The notes: generated from the sequence alone by a model not told the origin. Counted from the first letter of the stretch, positions 1-9,205 are shown. The stretch: 64,000 nt of DNA from CALLPQ01 sp964421675 (GCA_964421675.1 CAYQXV010000001.1:80365-144364), one strand, 5' to 3'. Program-made: numbers and translations.

Positions 1-51
1 TTGAATCAGACCCTTAACGGGTTCACGAGGAGTGGGGTAAAAATAGGTCGT

Positions 52-459
52 TTAGGCTAATTTTCTTCGTGTTAGCCGGTTTGCCCCGATCACCCCAATA
101 ATTGTGACGGTCACTGAATTAACCATCATCCAAATGGGGTGCGGTATCGTCATCATGGTAAAAACCATCATCGCAAAAAGAATGCCGCCAACGGCCCAAC
201 CGGCAGCTCTGTGGCGCGCGCCAACAAGTCTGGCAACGATGGCGCCGCAAAAAACACCCAAGCCCCATGCGAGAAGCACGGCAAGCTTTGCCTCTAACGA
301 TACGGTTTTGAAGGCCGTTTTCAAAAATTCCGGATCTGTCCAATCCCCTTGGGGCGGCGGCCAAATCATATGGCTCACGCCCTCAATAAGGAAAACTATG
401 AGACCGCCGAGCACCGTCCCCAGGACAATGCCGAGAACGAGACGCACGAGACCGGTCAC
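52..459 (-). CDS. small four-helix membrane protein, unknown function
   Basis: A 135-residue hydrophobic protein with about four predicted membrane segments, roughly at residues 5-27, 58-80, 86-106 and 110-128. The first loop holds a Pro-rich stretch (WPPPQGDW). I do not recognise a family. It starts at GTG 459, with GGAG seven bases upstream, only three bases after the stop of the prephenate dehydratase-like gene, so the two are very probably translated from one mRNA. That upstream protein is also membrane-anchored, so the two may work together; this is inference. Confidence in the gene is good and its function is unknown. Confidence 0.75.
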   Translation of the reverse strand: MTGLVRLVLGIVLGTVLGGLIVFLIEGVSHMIWPPPQGDWTDPEFLKTAFKTVSLEAKLAVLLAWGLGVFCGAIVARLVGARHRAAGWAVGGILFAMMVFTMMTIPHPIWMMVNSVTVTIIGVIGANRLTRRKLA

Positions 460-462
460 AGA

Positions 463-2049
463 TCAGCTCCCGATACCGTTTGCAATCAGCAATATCAAAC
501 CGAGGATTATACCGGCCGGCAAGACATATTTGAACAAGACGCGGGATAGACGGATGAACATCGTTTCTGCAAAATCTTTTTGCTGAGCAACCAAGGCTTC
601 TTTCCACCAACGACGTTGTTTTTGCTTCGGCAGTTGCGGTTCATCATAAGGCATGGCCGCTAACACCAAGACACCGCGGTTCTTCCACCGCTGGAATGCT
701 TTTTTCAAGGCCCCATTCGCGACAGACCCGCGCAAGCGTCTGGTAAAGGGACGCCAATTGAAATCATCATTCTCATTGGAAAATTCAATATCGAGAAGAA
801 CCGCAGCAGGTTTAGAGCTTCCGCTATCCTCATCGAGGCGAACCACATTGTAAGACACACCGTAATTGCGCAGATAATCCTCAACATCGCCAAGGCTTGC
901 TGCAGTCTCGGAACGCAAGAACCGTAACATTACCCGAACACCGCCAGTTTTCGGATTACTCTGCCACGCTACATTGCGTAATCTGGTTTCCCAGTAACGG
1001 GTTTTTGCATCAGTGGTGCGATAGGCATCTTCAAAAAGACTCTTGTCAGGGTTTTGGTGAACAACAAAAAAGCGCGTCTTCAATGTTTCGCTATCATCCA
1101 TATCCGGATCAATAATCACATAATCGGAAGACATCATCGCAACTTGGAATGGCAGTACCACACCAAACAAACGCGTTTGTTGCTGCGCCTCACCGTTCAT
1201 TGAGCTGACATAATGCGCATCGCCCGAACGGGGGTCGAAAAATGTATTCACTTGACGGTTGGTGTTCAACGAAGAGCGCGCACGGCGTGCAAGTTCGCGG
1301 TGCGGCTCAACCGCTTGCGGGGTTTCCGCTAATTCGATTCCTGTTGCGCGCAAACCGTCTAACTTAGATTTACATCGGCGCGCAGCTTCTGGTCCCGCAA
1401 AAACCATATCAAGACGGTCGCGAAGCATCATTTGCGCAGATTGATCAATCGCCAAGCCCGCACGGAAGCTCTCATGTTGTCCGTTCACATCCGGGTTGCG
1501 TTCACCGCGAATGCGTTCTGCGGTGCCCCAGTTTTTACGTTCATGTTTTAGAAGAGACGAAAGTCCAGAACCTGGATGTGCAGACTGTGCAAGTTCGAGC
1601 ACCTGACTTTCATGTACCGCAAGACACATATTGTCGGAGGCTTCATATTGCTCAACCGCCATAATACTGGATAGGGTTTGCAGCGCGCGTAACGCTTCGT
1701 AATCATATCCAAAATACGGATTATAAAACGGCACGACCGCATAATCGGCAGTGCCACTCTTCACCGCCATCAACGCTTGCTCTTTAGTTCTTAGCGGTTG
1801 GCGCTGTTCGAGATTAAAGTTGAATTTATCAAAGGCATGACGGTCACGAAATTCCTGATCGAGGCTTTGGCTAACCGCCTTAACGCCCCCATCATAAACA
1901 CCGTGCTCACGAGCCTTGGCAATGAAGCGGCTTACCGCCTGATAGCCAAATCCATATTCTTCACCTGTAAACGCAACACGCGCCCGAGGACGTTTATCGT
2001 TCTCTTTGGGTGTTTCATTAAACGGTCGGTAATTTCCACCATCAGCCAT
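463..2049 (-). CDS. membrane-anchored prephenate dehydratase-like/ACT protein
   Basis: 528 residues. Residues 22-125 resemble the first lobe of prephenate dehydratase: an RVAFTGEEYGFGYQAV opening, and ADYAVVPFYNPYFG where true enzymes have a GVVPIENS-type motif. Residues 308-330 end in KTRFFVV, matching the TRF element of the family. Residues about 370-425 (GGVRVMLRFL onward) have the pattern of an ACT domain. A single hydrophobic helix at about 508-525 ends the protein, suggesting a tail anchor with the bulk in the cytoplasm. Family hallmarks are altered (YNP for ENS) and there is a long insertion between the lobes, so dehydratase activity is doubtful. It may be a phenylalanine or other ligand sensor. 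It is followed directly by a small membrane protein gene. The fold assignment rests on motif reading only. Confidence 0.72.
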   Translation of the reverse strand: MADGGNYRPFNETPKENDKRPRARVAFTGEEYGFGYQAVSRFIAKAREHGVYDGGVKAVSQSLDQEFRDRHAFDKFNFNLEQRQPLRTKEQALMAVKSGTADYAVVPFYNPYFGYDYEALRALQTLSSIMAVEQYEASDNMCLAVHESQVLELAQSAHPGSGLSSLLKHERKNWGTAERIRGERNPDVNGQHESFRAGLAIDQSAQMMLRDRLDMVFAGPEAARRCKSKLDGLRATGIELAETPQAVEPHRELARRARSSLNTNRQVNTFFDPRSGDAHYVSSMNGEAQQQTRLFGVVLPFQVAMMSSDYVIIDPDMDDSETLKTRFFVVHQNPDKSLFEDAYRTTDAKTRYWETRLRNVAWQSNPKTGGVRVMLRFLRSETAASLGDVEDYLRNYGVSYNVVRLDEDSGSSKPAAVLLDIEFSNENDDFNWRPFTRRLRGSVANGALKKAFQRWKNRGVLVLAAMPYDEPQLPKQKQRRWWKEALVAQQKDFAETMFIRLSRVLFKYVLPAGIILGLILLIANGIGS

Positions 2050-2113
2050 GGATCAAGGTCCCACTTTCCCTGTTTACCAAGATAGATTAACCCGTGGGTC
2101 GAGATTAGGAAAG

Positions 2114-2169
2114 GGCGGAATCACGGACAAGTTGTTGCTCAATTACAACGTGAAATTCCGCCTTTTTTT
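2114..2169 (+). terminator. intrinsic-terminator-like hairpin in a leader region
   Basis: GGCGGAAT (2114-2121) pairs with ATTCCGCC (2155-2162), with an inner CACG/CGTG pair (2122-2125/2149-2152), followed by seven T (2163-2169). It reads as a terminator on the plus strand. No plus-strand gene lies upstream in the window; it sits about 77 bases before the acyltransferase start, between divergent genes. It could be an attenuator or the 3' end of a small RNA. Confidence 0.6.
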
Positions 2170-2245
2170 GCCAATTTCCAGCTTTTTGCTGTGCAAAGTG
2201 ACGATTTCAGCCCAAAAAGGGGGATAACCGGTAAGGAACCCTTTT

Positions 2246-2881
2246 GTGTCCGATCAAAATAAGAGCGAAAAACTCGCCAATACCAGCCATGTCATTATTG
2301 ACCCGGGAACCGCCGCACCCGCCCCTTCAAGCCGCCCCCTCTCCTCTATCTGGCGCTTTATCTGCACCAATTGGCTAAAATTGGGGGGCTGGAAAATTGA
2401 AGGGTCGTGGCCGGATCACAAAAAAATGGTGGTTATCGCCGCCCCGCACACCTCTAATTGGGACGGGATCAATATGCTGGCCGCTGCTGGCCACTACCGC
2501 ATCAAATTAAACTGGATGGGAAAGAAAAGCCTCGTTGAGGGCCCCTTTGGCGGGTTTGTACGGTGGCTTGGATGCGTTCCTGTTGACCGTTCAGCCAATA
2601 ATGATCTTGTCCAGCAAATGACCGATGCATTTGCCCAGCGCGATGAGATGGTGCTGGCAATCCCGCCAGAAGGGACACGGTCGAAAACAAAAGGCTGGAA
2701 AACCGGCTATTATTATATTGCCCATCAAGCGCGCGTTCCGATCTTGATGACGGTTCTTGATTATGGCTCAAAAACTATCCGGGTCAGCGGAACGTTAATG
2801 CCCAGCGGCGAATATGATACCGACCTGCCGATTATTTTGACCCACTATGACGGGGCCAAAGGAAAGTTCTCAGACCGGTAG
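2246..2881 (+). CDS. lysophospholipid acyltransferase family protein (PlsC-like)
   Basis: 211 residues. It carries the glycerolipid acyltransferase signatures HTSNWD (the HX4D catalytic motif, residues about 68-73) and PPEGTRS (about 140), with GxVPVDRS between them as in short bacterial lysophospholipid acyltransferases. The predicted role is acyl transfer from acyl-ACP or acyl-CoA to a lysophospholipid or similar acceptor at the inner membrane. It starts at GTG 2246, with AAGGAA about eight bases upstream. It converges on hslU with only four bases between stop codons. There is no long N-terminal membrane anchor, and the exact acceptor cannot be told. Confidence 0.85.
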   Translation: MSDQNKSEKLANTSHVIIDPGTAAPAPSSRPLSSIWRFICTNWLKLGGWKIEGSWPDHKKMVVIAAPHTSNWDGINMLAAAGHYRIKLNWMGKKSLVEGPFGGFVRWLGCVPVDRSANNDLVQQMTDAFAQRDEMVLAIPPEGTRSKTKGWKTGYYYIAHQARVPILMTVLDYGSKTIRVSGTLMPSGEYDTDLPIILTHYDGAKGKFSDR

Positions 2882-2885
2882 GCTA

Positions 2886-4199
2886 CTATAATACAAATTT
2901 GGACAGATCAGCGTTGCGGGCAACATCGCCGAGACGGGCCTCAACATATGCCCGGTCAATACTCATTTCTTGTCCATTGCGATCAGCTGCGTCAAACGAG
3001 ACTTCTTCCAAAACTTTTTCCATGATCGTTGCGAGACGACGCGCGCCAATGTTTTCGATCGTTGCATTCACTTCCGTTGCAGCATCGGCAATTGCATCGA
3101 CACCATCATCGGTAAAAGAAAGCTTTAAGCCTTCCGTTGCCATCAGTGCTTCATATTGACGGACAAGGCTTGCTTCTGTTTCTGTCAGGATACGGCGCAT
3201 ATCATCACGGCTTAGCGCCTCTAACTCAACACGGATAGGCAACCGCCCCTGTAACTCGGGCAAAAGATCTGACGGTTTTGAAAGATGAAACGCTCCCGAT
3301 GCGATAAACAACATATGGTCGGTTTTCACCGGACCATATTTTGTACTCACCGTGGCCCCCTCTATCAGCGGTAATAAATCACGCTGCACACCTTCTCGCG
3401 AAACATCAGCCGATCCCCCAGCACGATCAGCATTTCGCGCAATCTTATCAACCTCATCCAAAAAAACGATGCCGTCATTTTCCGCCAGATCAATTGCTTC
3501 TTTTGCGAGATTATCTTCATCCAGCAGATTATCGGATTCCTCTGCGATTAACGGCTCATACGCCTCTTTAACCTTCAGGGTACGGCGCTTTACAGGGCCG
3601 CCAAATCCTTTACCGAGCAAATCGCTCAGATTAAGCATGCCCATCTGCGCGCCCGGCATGCCGGGAATGTCAAAGCTTGGCATGGAGGCGGGCCCCTCCT
3701 TTAGGTCGAGATCGATCTCGCTGTCATCAAGCTCACCATCGCGTAATTGCTGGCGGAATTTAGCGCGCGTTGCATCACCGGCTTTATCACCAACCAATGC
3801 ATCCAGCACTCGCTCTTCTGCGGCGGCATGAGCGCGCGTTCGCACCTCTTCGCGTTTTTTCTCGCGCAACAACCCTATAGAAATTTCAATAAGGTCGCGC
3901 ACGATGGAATCCACATCGCGGCCAACATAACCAACCTCAGTAAACTTGGTGGCCTCAACCTTGATAAAAGGCGAGCCCGCCAGTTTGGCCAGGCGGCGCG
4001 AGATTTCAGTTTTCCCGACACCGGTGGGCCCGATCATCAAAATATTTTTCGGCGTAATTTCCTCGCGCATATTCCCCTCAACCTGGCGACGGCGCCAGCG
4101 ATTGCGCAAAGCAACCGCAACAGCGCGCTTTGCAGCTGCCTGACCGATGATAAAGCGATCAAGTTCAGAGACGATTTCACGAGGGGAAAAACTGGTCAT
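2886..4199 (-). CDS. hslU: ATP-dependent protease ATPase subunit HslU
   Basis: 437 residues, the normal length. HslU is the AAA+ unfoldase that feeds proteins into the HslV peptidase. Visible features are the N-terminal SPREIVSELDRFIIGQ, Walker A GPTGVGKTE (about residue 57), the inserted I-domain (about 110-220), Walker B GIVFLDEVDKIA (about 243), sensor-1 FIASGAFH, and a C-terminal LSKFVL tail of the kind that docks into HslV. The partner hslV is not adjacent but about 55 kb away at the other end of the window. It begins a leftward run after the smr-mltA pair, with a gap of about 110 bases. Confidence 0.97.
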   Translation of the reverse strand: MTSFSPREIVSELDRFIIGQAAAKRAVAVALRNRWRRRQVEGNMREEITPKNILMIGPTGVGKTEISRRLAKLAGSPFIKVEATKFTEVGYVGRDVDSIVRDLIEISIGLLREKKREEVRTRAHAAAEERVLDALVGDKAGDATRAKFRQQLRDGELDDSEIDLDLKEGPASMPSFDIPGMPGAQMGMLNLSDLLGKGFGGPVKRRTLKVKEAYEPLIAEESDNLLDEDNLAKEAIDLAENDGIVFLDEVDKIARNADRAGGSADVSREGVQRDLLPLIEGATVSTKYGPVKTDHMLFIASGAFHLSKPSDLLPELQGRLPIRVELEALSRDDMRRILTETEASLVRQYEALMATEGLKLSFTDDGVDAIADAATEVNATIENIGARRLATIMEKVLEEVSFDAADRNGQEMSIDRAYVEARLGDVARNADLSKFVL

Positions 4200-4313
4200 A
4201 CGGGTTAGTCCTGCGCTGCCATAGGGGCATAATGAAACGGGTATAATGGAAGAACGCCAGAGGTAAGCGGCGATGGTCTTGAAAGCAAGATGCTAAGATG
4301 TCGAAATCATCGT

Positions 4314-4970
4314 CTATCGCGAACGAGGCTTGATAAAGACGTAGAATGCCCCCTCACCGCCATCACTGGGGCGCGCCTTTGCGACCCGCGTGACGAGGTC
4401 ACGAAGCGGGGGTTGCTCGACCCATTCTTGAAATCTTTGCCGTAATATACCGCGCGGTGCGCGGTACATCTCAAAAGCGGGTGGGCGTTGCGGCTCTGGC
4501 GAGCCCTTGCCCGTTACAACCAATACACATCGTGCATCCTGCACTTGCGCCAAAGTAATAAATCGGCGCAACCGCTCCTCCGCCGCAATTTGCGTCAACC
4601 CATGAAGGTCGAGCACCGCATCGATGGCGATACGCCCCCGGCGCACACGCTTTTCCATGGCCGGATCACCAGATTGAAACCGGCTAACCGATTGTGGTGC
4701 GCGTTTGGCAGCGCCAAGCGGCAACGGCGTTGGCTTTGTGATGGTTGGCGTTTTTTTGCCAGAATTCTTGTTTTTAAGCTTGTCTTTTGTGGCTGGGAGG
4801 CCTGACCCTTTTTCGCGCACAGGTGATGAACGCTCATGAATTGGCTCACCAAAATCCTTTGGGATCGCTTTATACTGATTAATATTGCGAGTAACCTCAT
4901 GCCATAATTGTTTCTCGGCCTCATTAAGCGTTCTTTTTCGGCGCGGTGTTCGGCTGGTTTTATCATTCAT
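4314..4970 (-). CDS. Smr/MutS2-domain DNA-binding protein
   Basis: 218 residues. The N-terminal half is basic and low in complexity. The C-terminal Smr domain (about residues 110-215) shows the LDLHGL motif, LRRFI and the VVTGKGS element of Smr nucleases. Stand-alone Smr proteins bind and may nick DNA or RNA; the target here is unknown. Its ATG overlaps the mltA stop by four bases (ATGA), so it is translationally coupled to mltA, a neighbour pair found in many alphaproteobacteria. Confidence 0.9.
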   Translation of the reverse strand: MNDKTSRTPRRKRTLNEAEKQLWHEVTRNINQYKAIPKDFGEPIHERSSPVREKGSGLPATKDKLKNKNSGKKTPTITKPTPLPLGAAKRAPQSVSRFQSGDPAMEKRVRRGRIAIDAVLDLHGLTQIAAEERLRRFITLAQVQDARCVLVVTGKGSPEPQRPPAFEMYRAPRGILRQRFQEWVEQPPLRDLVTRVAKARPSDGGEGAFYVFIKPRSR

Positions 4971-6358
4971 TGCGCTTGCGCTCGCAATCGCTCAACAACA
5001 GGTCTTGGCAATAAGACCGTAAGCTCGCCTTTTACGTTCATCGGGCTCGCAATATTTTTTGCCGCCACGCCGCGGCCCCAAAATACATCACCGCGCACAG
5101 GCCCCCGAATGGCACCGCCCGTATCTTGAATAATCATCAAGCGGGCAAACGCCTCATCGCCGCGGCCCCTGTCCAATGCGTCAATGCTTACAAAAGCCGG
5201 TGTTCCCATGGCGTGATATCGCCGATCTGCGGCAAGACTTCTACCCGCTGTCAATTGCACGCTTTGCGCCCCAAGGGGGCCTAAATTTTCTTCAGGAAGA
5301 TTGCTAAGCGTTGTGAAAAATACAAATGATGCATTCTCTTCGCGCAAGGCCTGCGCAGCCTCAGGCGTCGCTTGTTCCAACCATGCGCGAATAGCATCAA
5401 GGCTCATGTCCTCGCGCGCAATTTCCCCGCGCTCAATTAATGGCTTGCCAATCGCCGTATACGGATGACCATTTTGCCCTGCATAGCCAACGCGCATCAC
5501 GCTATTGTCGGGAAATGTTAAAACACCCGAACCTTGAATTTGCAAAAAGAACGCGTCATCGGGATGCAGCCATGCAAGGACATCAACTTTTCCCGCAATT
5601 GCACCATCATTTATCTGCGCGCGATCTTCGAAAGGAACAAGCCGTCCCGCTTTAACGCGCCCGGCCAATCTTGTGCCGGCCAGATCCTCGCGAAAGGCCC
5701 CAAGGTCAAGATCGATAAGGTCCTTTGGCCGCGCATAAAGCGGGCTGCTGAGAGCAGAAGTACGCACCCTTGATGCTGGATAAACCGGCTCAAAATATCC
5801 TGTGAACGTTCCCTCACTCTTGTGCTGCACCAATCCGTCGCCCTCAAGCCTATTGATAATCTGCACAGGGACAAAATAGGATTGAAAAAACTCACGCACA
5901 GCGCCTTGCCGGAAACGTTCATTGCCCGCATAGGGAACCGAATTGAGCACATTCGCCGCCGCGCTGCAGGCCGGTCTCCAGTCAGCAATCTTTCCGGAAA
6001 TTGACTCAACGGGAAATGCCTCGCCCAATGCTTCGAGTGGATTTGCCGGGGCGTCATCGCGCTTTTTATTCATTGCCGCGCATGAGCGCAAAAATACCGG
6101 CAATGCGTCACCTAATGCATCATCGCCCCAGCCTGCCAGACGATCAAATCCGATAATTTCAATCGCCAATTGGGGCGTGCCGCGTAAATCTGCACGCACA
6201 CTTTCTGCTCCCCCCGCATGCTTTGGTAATCCGAAAAAAAGAGTCATCCCAAGAAGGATGAATCCGGAAAACAATAGGCTGATAAGAATGCGCCGCTCAC
6301 GCAATACGGCACTAAAGGGGGAGGTGAAATGATCGCGCTGCGCTATCGTCTTTGACAT
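4967..6358 (-). CDS. mltA: membrane-bound lytic murein transglycosylase A (MltA)
   Basis: About 463 residues from the ATG at 6358; an ATG nine bases further upstream is less likely. An N-terminal membrane segment (about residues 27-46) places the enzyme in the periplasm, where MltA cleaves peptidoglycan glycan strands to 1,6-anhydro products. The MltA domain includes GTFTGYFEP and FLQIQGSG. A C-terminal 3D domain contains LMIIQDTGGAIRGPVRGD, with the Asp residues of that fold. It has an uncleaved-anchor-like start instead of a lipobox. It is coupled to the downstream Smr gene. Confidence 0.93.
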   Translation of the reverse strand: MSKTIAQRDHFTSPFSAVLRERRILISLLFSGFILLGMTLFFGLPKHAGGAESVRADLRGTPQLAIEIIGFDRLAGWGDDALGDALPVFLRSCAAMNKKRDDAPANPLEALGEAFPVESISGKIADWRPACSAAANVLNSVPYAGNERFRQGAVREFFQSYFVPVQIINRLEGDGLVQHKSEGTFTGYFEPVYPASRVRTSALSSPLYARPKDLIDLDLGAFREDLAGTRLAGRVKAGRLVPFEDRAQINDGAIAGKVDVLAWLHPDDAFFLQIQGSGVLTFPDNSVMRVGYAGQNGHPYTAIGKPLIERGEIAREDMSLDAIRAWLEQATPEAAQALREENASFVFFTTLSNLPEENLGPLGAQSVQLTAGRSLAADRRYHAMGTPAFVSIDALDRGRGDEAFARLMIIQDTGGAIRGPVRGDVFWGRGVAAKNIASPMNVKGELTVLLPRPVVERLRAQAQ

Positions 6359-6420
6359 GAAACACACCGCACCCGGAAACTATTAATGTCACCGATTATT
6401 CGCTCACCTATGCATTCAAC

Positions 6421-7104
6421 TTAAGTTGATGCGCCGGTTGCTACAAGCACCCAGTTTGGATCATTGGTGCCGCGCTTGCGTGAAAAGGTCCAACGGTCTT
6501 TGACCAGATCAATTCGATTGGGATCGCCGTCAATGACATTTCCATCGCCGTCGCGCGTGACACGCACCTGGTTTGAAGAAAAATCAGTAACAGCGGTCAG
6601 CGCATCATCGCTTACATTGGCCGCAAACAAGGCAGCGTTTTCAATCCCAACAAATTTCAGATCAACAGATTGCTGCGCCTCATCGCGGCTCTCCACCGCA
6701 CTGCTAAAGGCGTTAAAAACGCTGTCGCCTAAAAATCTTCGCACACTGTTGAGGTCCCCTCGTGCAAAGGCCTCCACAATAAGCTCATAGGCTGACTTTG
6801 CACCATCAAGGAATGCGGCTTCATCGAATGCGGGATCAGCATCTTGCAGTTTTTGCCCGCTCGCACTCAGCGCTTTGGCCGGTGTATCCAGAACTTCCGG
6901 GGTTTGGTCCGGCTGAGGGACATCCTCACGGGCATTGTCAGCATATTTTTTCAACCCGTTAGACAGGGCTTTGCGCAATGACTCAGCATCATTGCTGGCA
7001 TCAGCACGCCCATCTTGTTCGCCGCCGGTTTCCCCGAGGGTCGAAACCAGCTTGAAAATCAAAAAGGCCGCCAGGCCACCAAAAACAAGAATGACGGGAT
7101 CCAT
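6421..7104 (-). CDS. Tim44-like domain protein
   Basis: 227 residues with an N-terminal membrane helix (MDPVILVFGGLAAFLIFKLV), an acidic linker to about residue 95, and a C-terminal Tim44/Mba1-like domain (FLDGAKSAYELIVEAFARGD onward) of the NTF2-like fold. Alphaproteobacterial homologues are inner-membrane proteins related to the mitochondrial import factor; their exact role is unsettled. It sits between mltA and divergently placed fxsA, an order common in this class. Confidence 0.9.
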   Translation of the reverse strand: MDPVILVFGGLAAFLIFKLVSTLGETGGEQDGRADASNDAESLRKALSNGLKKYADNAREDVPQPDQTPEVLDTPAKALSASGQKLQDADPAFDEAAFLDGAKSAYELIVEAFARGDLNSVRRFLGDSVFNAFSSAVESRDEAQQSVDLKFVGIENAALFAANVSDDALTAVTDFSSNQVRVTRDGDGNVIDGDPNRIDLVKDRWTFSRKRGTNDPNWVLVATGAST

Positions 7105-7238
7105 AGCTCAACAATGCGCTTTCTCGGTCAGATTCAACAAAATTCAGTCGGCCAGCAGTTTTTAAGGGGTATTCCCTTATCATGTAGGATTGAGTCTTTA
7201 TATAGGATGTACAACACAGAAATCACCACCTTAATTTT

Positions 7239-7643
7239 ATGCTCTTCATCCTCATTGCCCTATTTGTGATCGCTCCCTTTGTAGAAATTTATGTTCTCAT
7301 CAAAGCGGGGCAGGTTTTTGGCGCCCCAATGGTCATTTTCGGCACCATCGCAACGGCAATTATTGGGGGGATCTTACTCAGAATTCAGGGCTTATCGGCC
7401 CTGAATAAGGCACAGCGCGCCATTAGAGACGGAAAAGTGCCCGTGGAATCGGCGGTTGACGGGGTTTTATTGCTGGTCGCAGCCCCGTTTTTGATGACTC
7501 CCGGCTTTTTGACCGATGGTTTGGGGTTTTTGCTTTTGGTCCCGGCCATTCGGCGATTAATAGGGCGAATGGCGCTACGCCGCCTCAAACGGCAAGTTGA
7601 TGAGGGCAAAGCAAGCATTCATATCTCGCGCCCACCGCGCTAA
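7239..7643 (+). CDS. fxsA: FxsA family membrane protein
   Basis: 134 residues with the FxsA pattern: two N-terminal hydrophobic helices around VIAPFVEIYVLIKAGQ, a glycine-rich middle (GGILLRIQG), and DGVLLLVAAPFLMTPGFLTD, the family's most conserved stretch. A basic tail follows. FxsA is an inner-membrane protein first noted for suppressing phage F exclusion; its normal role is unclear. It is divergent from the Tim44-like gene and lies upstream of secB. Confidence 0.92.
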   Translation: MLFILIALFVIAPFVEIYVLIKAGQVFGAPMVIFGTIATAIIGGILLRIQGLSALNKAQRAIRDGKVPVESAVDGVLLLVAAPFLMTPGFLTDGLGFLLLVPAIRRLIGRMALRRLKRQVDEGKASIHISRPPR

Positions 7644-7671
7644 ATTCAAGATTGGTTTCATCACCCGGCAA

Positions 7672-7703
7672 GGCGTATTGGGGCGTATTGGGGCGCGTTG
7701 GGT
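7672..7703. repeat. short imperfect tandem repeat (about 11-bp unit)
   Basis: GGCGTATTGG appears twice in tandem and is followed by a degenerate third unit (GGCGCGTTGGG), between fxsA and secB. No function can be read from it. Confidence 0.55.
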
Positions 7704-7836
7704 ATTGCTGCATTTCAGGGCGCAGTGTATGACCCGCCATTATCAAAGATAACGACCAAAACCATCGCCCTAGATAAGCCCTTGCGGGCCCCAATCGGGC
7801 TCTCGACCAATAACCCAAGAATGACGAAAGTTTTCC

Positions 7837-8349
7837 ATGTCTGATACCCCTTTAAACGGCGAATCCGAGAATACACCTCAAGATGGCACCCCTATTGAGG
7901 CATCGATGCATGTGGTTGCACAATATTTGAAAGATCTCTCTTTTGAAAATCCCAACGCACCGGGCATTTATGGTGAGATGACGACCCAACCGCAATTTGA
8001 GGTCAATGTTGATGTCAGCGCGCAAGGGCTCGGCCAAAATCATTATGAAGTCGAACTTTCAGTTTCGGCCAATGCTAGCTTTAAAGACAAGCCAGTCTTC
8101 GTCGTTGAATCCACCTATGCAGGGGTTTTTCAGATTGAAGGCGTTCCCCAGGAACATCTAGAAGCGGTAATGGTGGTGGAATGCCCACGCCTTCTCTTCC
8201 CGTTTCTTCGCCAGGTTATCGCTGACGCAACGCGCAATGGTAATTTCCCGCCCCTGATGCTCGATCCAATCGATTTTCTGCGCATGTATGAACAGCGCCG
8301 GGCCAAGGAAATGCAGGATAAAGAAAACGGGAATACGGGCACAGCCTAG
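7837..8349 (+). CDS. secB: protein-export chaperone SecB
   Basis: 170 residues. SecB is a cytosolic tetramer that keeps preproteins unfolded and hands them to SecA. It shows the family opening AQYLKDLSFENPNAP, a beta-rich core with YEVELSVSA and FVVESTYAGVF, and CPRLLFPFLRQVIADATRNGNFPPLMLDPIDF. The acidic N-terminus and short polar tail are usual for alphaproteobacteria. It lies downstream of fxsA in the same direction, with 193 bases between. Confidence 0.97.
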   Translation: MSDTPLNGESENTPQDGTPIEASMHVVAQYLKDLSFENPNAPGIYGEMTTQPQFEVNVDVSAQGLGQNHYEVELSVSANASFKDKPVFVVESTYAGVFQIEGVPQEHLEAVMVVECPRLLFPFLRQVIADATRNGNFPPLMLDPIDFLRMYEQRRAKEMQDKENGNTGTA

Positions 8350-8495
8350 TCAGAATCCAATCAAGAGATGGCGCAATTGTACCCAGAGCCAAATAGTCGC
8401 GCCCCTTCACCAAAAAGAACGCCTGACAAGAATTGCCAGCAGCACAGCCGCACGCTAGAAGCTGGCAAGACGACCCATGATTTTGAGGTAGACCA

Positions 8496-9113
8496 ATGAA
8501 AGATCCACTCTTTGGCAACAAGGTTGCTTTTGCCGTCCTATTCGCAATTTTGCTTATTGTTGGTTTGCCATTGCTTGCCGACAGCGTCTTTGGCGAAGGG
8601 GGCCACCATGGCGGCGGACACGGGGATGATGCTCATGCACAAGCATTCCCGCAATATCCTATAGAAGTGTCTTTCGCATCGTCTGGCGAAAAAGCCGAAG
8701 AGAAAATTTTTGATTTGGGTGCGACAATGGCCGAAATGACGCCGACGCAAGGCGAGCGCGCGGCACTGGCTTGTACGTCCTGTCACACATTCGAGAAAGG
8801 CGGCGCGGCGCGCCAAGGCCCGAATTTGTGGAATGTTGTCGGACGCCCTGTCGGCTCCGTACCCGGCTTTGATTATACCGACGCCTTGAAAGCCTATGGC
8901 GGTGAATGGACCTATGACCGGCTTGATTGTTTTTTGAAAAATTCACAAGCCTGTGTTGCAGGCTCAGCCATGGTGCAAAAAATCAGAAAAGACAAAACGC
9001 GCAGCTCAATTCTGGTGTTTCTTTCCACCCTGTCTGACGACCCTGTCCCATTTCCTGCACCGTTAGAAGAGCATGCAGAGCCGCACGGCGAAGAGGGCGA
9101 AACGTCAGAATAA
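8496..9113 (+). CDS. membrane-anchored c-type cytochrome (CycM-like)
   Basis: 205 residues. An N-terminal membrane anchor (about 10-30) is followed by a His/Gly-rich linker (GGHHGGGHGDDAHAQ). One cytochrome c domain has the haem-binding CTSCH motif (about residue 92), RQGPNLWNVVGRP as in class I cytochromes, and a likely axial Met in GSAMVQK. It probably carries electrons in the periplasm between the bc1 complex and a terminal oxidase. The His-rich linker could bind metal. The acidic tail has no visible role. Confidence 0.9.
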   Translation: MKDPLFGNKVAFAVLFAILLIVGLPLLADSVFGEGGHHGGGHGDDAHAQAFPQYPIEVSFASSGEKAEEKIFDLGATMAEMTPTQGERAALACTSCHTFEKGGAARQGPNLWNVVGRPVGSVPGFDYTDALKAYGGEWTYDRLDCFLKNSQACVAGSAMVQKIRKDKTRSSILVFLSTLSDDPVPFPAPLEEHAEPHGEEGETSE

Positions 9114-9205
9114 ATTTTCTGATTTTCAAAACAGCCAATATCCTCAAAGCCAGCTATCTACTGGGAAACATTGACTCTGTGCAAACGTGTTCAGCACGCA
9201 ATTTG

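Noticed and set aside
463..2049. Functional prephenate dehydratase (PheA)
   Set aside because: The family core motif is altered, the lobes are split by a long insertion and a membrane anchor is present; only distant homology is claimed.
3352..3831. Plus-strand open frame inside hslU
   Set aside because: It is the antisense shadow of a strongly conserved gene; the Ser/Arg-rich translation is typical of an opposite frame.
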